A DNA stretch of 64,000 nucleotides from Paramarasmius palmivorus (Eukaryota > Basidiomycota > Agaricomycetes > Agaricales > Marasmiaceae): positions 165,801-229,800 of the forward strand of contig JAYKXP010000086.1 of the NCBI GenBank assembly GCA_037176845.1, written 5' to 3'. Positions 57,661 to 64,000 of this stretch are shown one piece after another. The notes under the pieces are model-generated. The model had not been told where the DNA came from. It searched no databases and saw only the letters and a program-made list of their open reading frames with translations. The position numbers and the translations under genes are program-made. The number at the start of each line of letters is the position of its first letter. The first letter of the stretch is position 1.

Positions 57661-57682
57661 ATTTCGTGATCAAGAGCATTGA
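57311..57682 (+). CDS. C2HC-like finger protein fragment
   Basis: An open frame of about 120 codons carries VVCLACSKTV, then LGKLEEHKELCWEV: C-x2-C, about 20 residues, H-x3-C. This resembles a finger that recurs in unknown Agaricomycete proteins (CxxCxKxI...WxxHxxxC), recalled from memory. There is no in-frame ATG, so the gene must start in an upstream exon I could not find, or be a fragment. After GNRD a good donor (GTACGTGCG) follows, so the reading beyond is probably intron. It lies inside the first copy of the 57/60-kb duplication; the second copy has lost the cysteine region. Confidence 0.4.
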   Translation: MNLRPRRNNTWSCGFVQVIYTSPNNATSSTSQVLEGHRTSNSETESVHRGRSIESDVLADARTQRTVVCLACSKTVRSPPGVASTLGKLEEHKELCWEVEEALAFMAQGNRDVRAISFRDQEH

Positions 57683-59799
57683 GCTGACTTTCCGCAAGAA
57701 CGTGATCCATCAGAATTGGGGCGTGAAGACCGAACGCAATGGACAGTCGGAATGTATCTTAACTTCGACACTTTAGCAGATATGTAACATATGATCATTA
57801 TATCGAAGCTCCTGACGCTATGCAGAATTGATGGACTGCTACGCATACCGACAAACGTCGGAATCTGGCACAGTGAAAGCGTAGGAGAAACAGACGATAT
57901 CATTGCTCTTTGACGTGGTATCGAAGTACATAAGGAGGGAGTTACTGTTCGTAAAGAAGCCTAGCGGACGTTGAACTAGCGCAATGGGCTTGAGACATAC
58001 CGCTTCGTCCGTTATCGAGAGTCAGGGAAACGTGAACATAGAGATGGCCTCTCTGTATGCGGCAGCCGTGTAGTATCCATATTGCATGGGAAAGGCCCTG
58101 CTGGGAACGGTGGAAGATCGCCTAGTGTCAATAACGATATATACGGGGCCTATTGGTATGCTCACCGTGAATATGAGCATAAATACTCGCCCTTACCATG
58201 CTGATATGGGCGACTGGAAAAGGGCGAATTTTATGGTCTTCGTAGGATGTGAAATGCCTGCCGGTTTACGTGACGGGGCGTTCGAGACCCTGGTTCGGAG
58301 GGGAGAGCCGAAAGGTCCGGTTTGGAGTGTTTTCATCCTTCTTTTCTCTCCTCCATACACCGGATCCCTGGTTTACTTAACCTAACCTATCTATACCTTT
58401 CATTCTACACCAACCGCCAGTATTACACTCGGCTCCTCCTGCAATAGATTTTCTGTGCTGGACGAACGACAGCATTCCGAGTAACAACCGCTTACTCCTC
58501 TTGCCATACTCGTACCAAAACGTTGGCTACGAGCACCCTCCTCGCATGACTATTTCCACCAAGGGTCACTCGACAACGAAGCACTCGTTGGTCCGAGTAC
58601 TTGCGATGAAGTGTGAGGTGCGCAAGTGCCTTTTAGCTGGTTCTTGTGATGGTACTGACATTGACTTATAGACGTTGGCTTACACCCCATCTCCGCCATC
58701 CTATCCAGTATCAACCGTCCTCAACCCAGACCGTTAACACGCTCCTCTATCCTGCGCCTGGAGCCGTCATTATGTGTGCTCCCCAGACACTCCCGTTCAT
58801 CGTCACGTGTACCACACTACCTGCTCGCCTTCCCTTCAGGCTGCCGCAATCATTTACTCCTGCTACACACCCACTCGGCCAAACCACCAGCGTGGATCCC
58901 CTCCAAAGCAATATGCCACTCATGCCAGACCTGTGTACTACGTCGGCTACATCTCCATACCAGGCCAAGACACGGTGACAGAAGGGCGTTTGCAGTTGGG
59001 AAAAGAGATGGGGAGCGAAGATACACCTCCTCGAGACTGAGATTCAACGCAAAGGTATGTCTTGTACCATGGCTGATGCTCTTTTCTAAACCCTGACATA
59101 CCTACCAGCAGACTGTATATGGGCCTTGGTCACAGGCGTCCGTCACATCATCCCTCAAGTCTCGAGATTAGCCTAGCGTTTCCGCCGGTTTTTCTGAATT
59201 CTACGCAAAGAATATGTTGGCATTGGGAATCTCAAATAATATGGATGGCTGGAAGTCTTTCGCCTTGAGGTTATGTTCGGTAAGTCGGATATCTTTGCTG
59301 ACTTCGAGTTCCTGCTCATTTATGTCTCAAAAACAACTAGCCGAGGAACTCAAATCGGATGGTTCGCATCGGCCTTTCAACTCCCCATTGCACTCTACCT
59401 CGTCGTACAATAGCACGATGATAGCCAACCCTTCTATGCCCGACTCTGGCACCACTTTCAGTCCAAGTTTCGTCCTTTCAACATCCACTCGGCACGACGT
59501 CTCAACTATTCCAGTGACAGGTCGTACTTGCACCTGTTCCACTACCGCGACGACTCCGAAAGTACCCAATGCCTCTCATCTGCAATCTTACACTCAGGAT
59601 TCATACCAGGAGGTCGAGGTCGAAGGAGTAGCACCGTAGGAGGGCTCTAACGAAGGAAACGGGTATATAGATGAGGATGGCATCGACCGAGCACAAGCGA
59701 GCCTTCGTACCGTCGACGCCCTCAGTGCTACCTAGCTGCTCTTCAATACCAAGTTGCGGTTTTGGATGGTGGAGTGCAAGGTGCTCGCCCAGTCGTGTC
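57683..59799. other. Region between duplication copies, no intact gene
   Basis: Several coding-like scraps on the plus strand: MTISTKGHSTTKHSLVRVL near 58540 with a plausible 56-bp intron to LAYTPSPPSYPVSTVLNPD, which then stops, and a frame at 58930-59040 with VYYVGYISIPGQDTV. These look like one or more decayed genes. No family is recognised. Confidence 0.35.
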
Positions 59800-60365
59800 G
59801 AGAGCAAGGACAGGACGAGAAACGTTGAGAGGAGAGCTCATGCCTTTCAAAGGGATTGACATCGTGGTGCGCTGTCTCGCATACCCGGCGACTGTCAAAG
59901 TTCTGACCTTATTACCTACTGTAGCCTGCGGTCTGTCATTTATGACCACTGTCGCTCCAGGTAGTATGGTCTAACATCGCTCCCCTTTGTATTTGTCGAT
60001 ACCTGGACCGGATCGCTCATTCCTTGAACCTCTGGCCTCGAAGAAACGCTATTTGGTACTTTTGGGTTCCTACAAGCCATACAAACCTCAACGGTATCCC
60101 ACGAACGGTGCGTACTCGACTCTGACGTCCGCAGTACTCGAACATTTACCACTCAGGAAGATCGTATAGTGCTCGAACGTGCTACGCTCGCCAAAGCTCC
60201 AACACCGAGAGTGGTAATGCGCTCAACTCCTTTGACGGTGATGGTTCCACCACCGCATATGGGCTATTCTCTTTGGATTTGGAAAATGGGAGCATAAGGA
60301 GTTGCGTAGAGTAGTCGAGGAAGGTTTTGGGCTCATGAAGTCTGAGCACCTTGATGTATGTCTCG
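59800..60365 (+). repeat. Diverged direct duplication, second copy
   Basis: Second copy of 57080-57660. It keeps the GGAAAAT..GGAG.ACATAAGGAGTTG-like and GAGGAAG..TTTGG segments, but the part encoding the CxxC pair in copy 1 is replaced by unrelated sequence (VMVPPPHMGYSLW reading). No open frame spans it. Confidence 0.65.
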
Positions 60366-60775
60366 TTTCTTTCTGTGAGATCGCTGTGCTGATTTTGAGT
60401 TACTAGGAATGTGGCGTATCAGACTTAGAGCATGTATAGCGAATGCAATAGATGCTCGGAATGTACCCCTTGCACTGGGGGCTATATATACAGTTCCCCT
60501 CGTCTTGCCGATTTTACAGTATCGTAATCTACAGTTACCGTATTCAGGTGTTCAGGTTGATGCATGTATCACAGTTTTTGGTTGGGCAGCTTTGCACCAG
60601 ACAACACGAGAAAATGATGCTGTCTCGTGTGGCTGGGTGTGTTCGAGTGAATGGAATAGAAATGTTTTCATGGAACTATTATGGAATTGGTATATACACG
60701 GCGATAGGTAATGTCTCGCGCGAGAGACTCGAAAAGTCTTGCGTGGCGACACGACGCAGCGAGGAGCTTTCCAGC

Positions 60776-61311
60776 TCACAGTGCTAGGAGTATCTGAAAT
60801 GAGACGATCACCCATCGAGTCGGCAAGAAAATGCATGTAACATACTGCTTCGCCCATTTTCCTATACAAGAGTCGGCCTTTCTGTAGCTGATCCTCGCAT
60901 AGCATCCATATTGCGAGAACCCCCAATCGATAGCGAAGACTGGCGGATGTATATGAGGATCTTTGAGGTATATACGTCCATTTCTAACAATGATATGAGG
61001 TCCTGAGAGTATGTCAAGACGAGCTCGTCGCTAAAAAATTTGAGAATATGCTTACCTCCATGGCCGCCTAAAATCGACATCGCGGGGCGAAATACAGCCA
61101 ACGCACCACTTCCCAAACTCACAACAGGTTCAGCAATATCTGGATGTTGTTTAGCAACCATTAAATCGACCGATAAACGAGGTCGACATACCTTCTCCTC
61201 GAGGGTCGAAGCTATGAAGCGACCGGCATCGCTGACCATACCAGGCCTATCCTTGAAACTCCCGGAGCTCATTTCTGGATGTATAAGTGTCCTTTTGAGG
61301 TCTATCCGCAT
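60776..61311 (-). CDS. Unknown two-exon protein
   Basis: Minus-strand exons 61311-61056 and 61002-60776 join across a 53-bp GT-AG intron (61003-61055). The reading continues from SILGGHG into PHIIVRNGRIYLKDPHIHPP and then FAIDWGFSQYGCYARISY. About 160 residues follow the first available Met; an earlier exon upstream is possible because the frame is closed just before it. No signal peptide or membrane helix except a hydrophobic end. The family is not recognised. The smooth phase across the intron and the protein-like composition on both sides are the support. Confidence 0.5.
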
Positions 61312-62124
61312 GTCTTAGTGTATTGAAATAGGGTCCAAATAGGAGGTAAGCCGGAGGTACATGTAGCATGGGCGATATGGCGGGATGTGTTCAAGGGTAT
61401 TGAAGACAAGCGGTGGGTGATCTACGGAGGTATTAGAGTGGGACTTGTGGAAGAAACCGATAGGTGAATACCTATCAGGACTACCATAGCTACTGGTGGA
61501 GCGGTGAAGCAAGCATATCACAGTTCACTGTATGGAGGGCATTAGAAGGCGAAGCGTAACGTGGAGATGGCTACGTACCAGTGGATTTGACTGCATCAAG
61601 ACCACCAATTATCATCGATCATCTCTGGCAGTTGAGGAGTGTTGAGGGCAGTCGGATGGTGTTTGGGAGATGCTCGACGGGATGGTAAGGGAGGAAACTG
61701 GCCGGGGTTCCCTTGTTGCGGCAGTTCGAATCAAAACTCGTAGTGAAGAGTTTCTGGAGTATCCGCTTTGTTAAGATGATGGACCTGCACTCTATTGCGT
61801 GAAGGATAGATGTGGGAGCTGTGGGGCAGACCATGTTGTAGAGGTGAATGTCGTGACTTTGTAGTGGTTGGAAAATGTGGTATGGCGAGATCTGTGGTTG
61901 TGGGCGTCAGGTATCGCAGGGGACGTATCCTGTGTGTGACTTACGGACAGAAAGGACACAGAGAACGGAGGAGGAAACAGAACAAATGGGAAGCAACGTT
62001 GGAAAGAAAAAGTCACGTGCTTTTGGCTTCGATGGAAATTGTGTCGTGATAAGCGCCGATAACGTTGCACCCAAACCATCGAAATCACTTAATGTTTTGC
62101 TCACCAATTATCTCTCAGCATCAG
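61312..62124. other. Intergenic, no supported gene
   Basis: A minus-strand frame at 61834-61619 (starts MVCPTAPTSILHAIECRS) is protein-like and might be an upstream exon of the 60776-61311 gene, but no junction keeps phase. Confidence 0.35.
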
Positions 62125-62701
62125 GCCACTCAGACTTATCAATGACTTTTCTGCGACACCACCGACGGTCAACCTTCAGAGTGTCAGCACGCCCCCCTCA
62201 ATTTCCATTAAATGGACAGGTAATTTTTATCGACATCCTCTCTTTCCTGCTGTTGAACGTTAAACTCGCAACACGTTCACTCAGATACCAGGGGAAAGCC
62301 GGGAAGGGGTTGGCTTAGAGAGCTCGCAAGACATTTTGGGGGAAAAGAAGGTCCTTTGCAAGGAAACGATTATCCTTGCGAAAAAATGGTACGTGGATTG
62401 GCGCTACTGTGTTTCCTGAACATTGATGATTACATCCCTGAGCCAACCTACAAAGAGATACGTCGAGGTTTTGCATGATCATACCAGACTTCTGCGCACT
62501 GTGATACCTTGTCAACTCTACCGACAACACTCTCGCCCACATCACTTTCTCCGCCTTCATGGTCCTCAGATGATAATCTACTATCCTCTCCTCCACTGCC
62601 ACCATCTCAGACTTGGTCTACATACTGCCGCAATTTATGTACCCGAAGGAACGTCCCATCAACATGCTATGAACAGGCTCAATAGGGACGGGTTGAGCTA
62701 A
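62125..62701 (+). CDS. Unknown protein, 5' end not found
   Basis: Three exons, 62125-62219, 62285-62388 and 62456-62701, keep phase across GT-AG introns of 65 and 67 bp. They read LRLINDFSATPPTVNLQSVS, then RGWLRELARHFGGKEGPLQG, NDYPCEKM and RYVEVLHDHTRLLRT, about 148 residues. The first exon follows an acceptor (CATCAG), so a 5' exon is missing from the model. The last exon is His-rich and less protein-like, and a shorter ending in another frame is possible. Family not recognised. Confidence 0.4.
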
Positions 62702-62989
62702 GGGCATTATGCGTGCGTTCGAGTGGCAGCACTATAAACGCACGATTCACCGGTGAGTGAAATTTGCCTTCTCGTGCGATTACATGTCTGATGATACCTA
62801 GGTTGATTGTGCTCTCTAGGGCGCACGATACCCATGAATTGACTGGATATTCAAGATGTGAATATCAATAGGATAGGGATATAGAAGCGATGTGCGAAGC
62901 AGAGTAAACGGTTGTAACGGCCAATTTACCTAACGTGAATCGGGTTGCACACAGCGTTGTACAAATATTACATGCAATTCAACATTTAC

Positions 62990-64000
62990 TCATCGGTCCG
63001 CTACTTGAGGGCGCACTATCTTCCAGGCTCCTGGGATCCACCCATCATCGAAACCGTAATACCCAGGTATCCATTCGATCAATTCCTTCGTAGATTCCTC
63101 ATCCCCATCTCTTACGGAGCTGTGATTCATCCTAATCTTCCCTCGACTAATGATCTTTATAGGCATCTCTGTCTCCGGATCCAAAGGTTCCACTGGGGGA
63201 ATGGGGTTCTGTTGCAGGCAATAAGCAAGAATGTAATACTCGAAACCTGACTTTACGCACCGTATCCAGTACCTCAACAATTTCCTCATAGACGTTTGAT
63301 CCACCAGCCATCAGAATGAAGATGGACATGTAGATATTATCGATCTCCCATTCCAAAGTAGACTGGCCATCGGTATTTGTCTTGGTGACCTTCCCGGCCA
63401 GTGCGGTGTCGTATAGCATGATATTGAAAAAGTCTTTGACAACCATGGGCTCTGCGCTGATTTCTCCAAGCCGAGATGCACCAGTTATTGCTTTCTGCAT
63501 GAACTCGGAGTCATGGCGGCCGTTTTTAGTCTGAAAATGCTGTCAGATAATAACAACCTGAATGTAAAGGCAGTTACCAGTGAAACACCAAAAATTTTCT
63601 GAGGAAAAGACCAATATCTCCCAGAGAATTTGTGATCAAAATAACGGATCCAACGTAGCACATATCTCAGCAAAAAAGCACCCTCTTTCTGCTGATATGA
63701 TGCTGAGGCAATAGCACTTCCGACCCAGCCAATAGCAAGTGCACTTGTGTCATAATCACTATATGACATCAGAATTAGAGGCCTTCTTGGGAGATTCCTG
63801 CATAGACCCGTCCTTGTCAAGGAAGGGGTAATTAGAGGATTGGTAGGGGAGACCATATGGTCGATAATCGACCCTAGGTGTTTCTAATCCCTATGTTATG
63901 GAACATGGAATCTTGATCGTTACACTTTGGATACTGGAGTTAAGTGGATCTCACCACACAGAGGCGTACTACGACGCCCTGGTGGATGGGGCTTACCGTG
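62990..64000 (-). CDS. Unknown protein, 5' end beyond window
   Basis: Minus-strand exons 64000-63955 (partial), 63883-63578, 63539-63261 and 63208-62990 join in phase (introns 71, 38 and 52 bp). The reading gives about 283 residues ending DGWIPGAWKIVRPQVADR. Notable segments: SDYDTSALAIGWVGSAIASAS, LRWIRYFDHKFSGRYW, KDFFNIMLYDTALAGKV, LEWEIDNIYMSIFILMAGG, and an acidic C-terminal part (DGDEESTKELIEW). The 38-bp intron is unusually short. No domain recognised. Composition suggests a soluble enzyme-like or weakly membrane-associated protein; that is a guess. Confidence 0.5.

Noticed and set aside
61875..62318. 147-codon plus-strand open frame
   Set aside because: It runs through the intron of the better spliced model at 62125-62701, and its first half has no support.
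63955..64000. Possible cytochrome P450 proline-rich N-terminal motif (GKPHPPGRR) on the minus strand
   Set aside because: It is in a frame that does not join the downstream exons, and no other P450 motif (ExxR, heme Cys loop) appears in the gene.

Overview
The window reads as nuclear DNA of a mushroom-forming basidiomycete (Agaricomycetes). The reasons are: genes split by many 45-65 bp GT-AG introns; a laccase split into 18 exons with complete copper ligands; several rapidly evolving F-box/LRR proteins; a seven-helix membrane protein family in three copies; a secreted protein of the fruit-body-specific type; a fungal-type GST; and a tRNA-Leu(CAA) with an intron. All splice models were made by eye from splice signals and reading phase and have not been checked against transcripts.

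Layout. 0-5 kb: a decayed F-box-like gene on the minus strand, a pair of 63-bp inverted arms, a block rich in GTATT/AATAC words, and a small single-pass membrane protein. 6.7-7.8 kb: a non-autonomous TIR element with a 9-bp direct repeat at each end. 8.9-20 kb: the fruit-body-type secreted protein (minus), two of the seven-helix genes (plus), the tRNA, the intact sister of the first F-box relic (minus), a protein with two CxxC pairs (plus) and a small basic/acidic protein (minus). 20-27.6 kb: an F-box/LRR relic, the GST, an intact F-box gene and a damaged small secreted protein gene.

27.6-32.3 kb is mostly relics. 32.4-34.9 kb is the intact laccase. 36.9-39.4 kb is a large inverted repeat whose arms each carry one nearly identical secreted protein gene, transcribed away from each other. 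44.3-45.3 kb is a degenerate tandem repeat of about 250 bp inside a purine-rich stretch that leads to a C2H2 zinc-finger regulator (47.3-49.1 kb). 51-55.3 kb holds an F-box gene and the third seven-helix gene. 57-60.4 kb carries a diverged direct duplication around a C2HC-like finger. 60.8-64 kb holds three genes I do not recognise, one running off the right edge.

There is no operon or obvious pathway. The common thread is families that expand and decay locally (F-box, seven-helix, secreted repeat proteins) next to secreted functions: laccase, small secreted proteins and the fruit-body-type protein. The best candidate for something undescribed is the secreted family, whose mature protein is two tandem copies of a GNPD...DxGxRW...HYxCY unit, with an intact inverted pair and a third locus showing exon duplication and decay.
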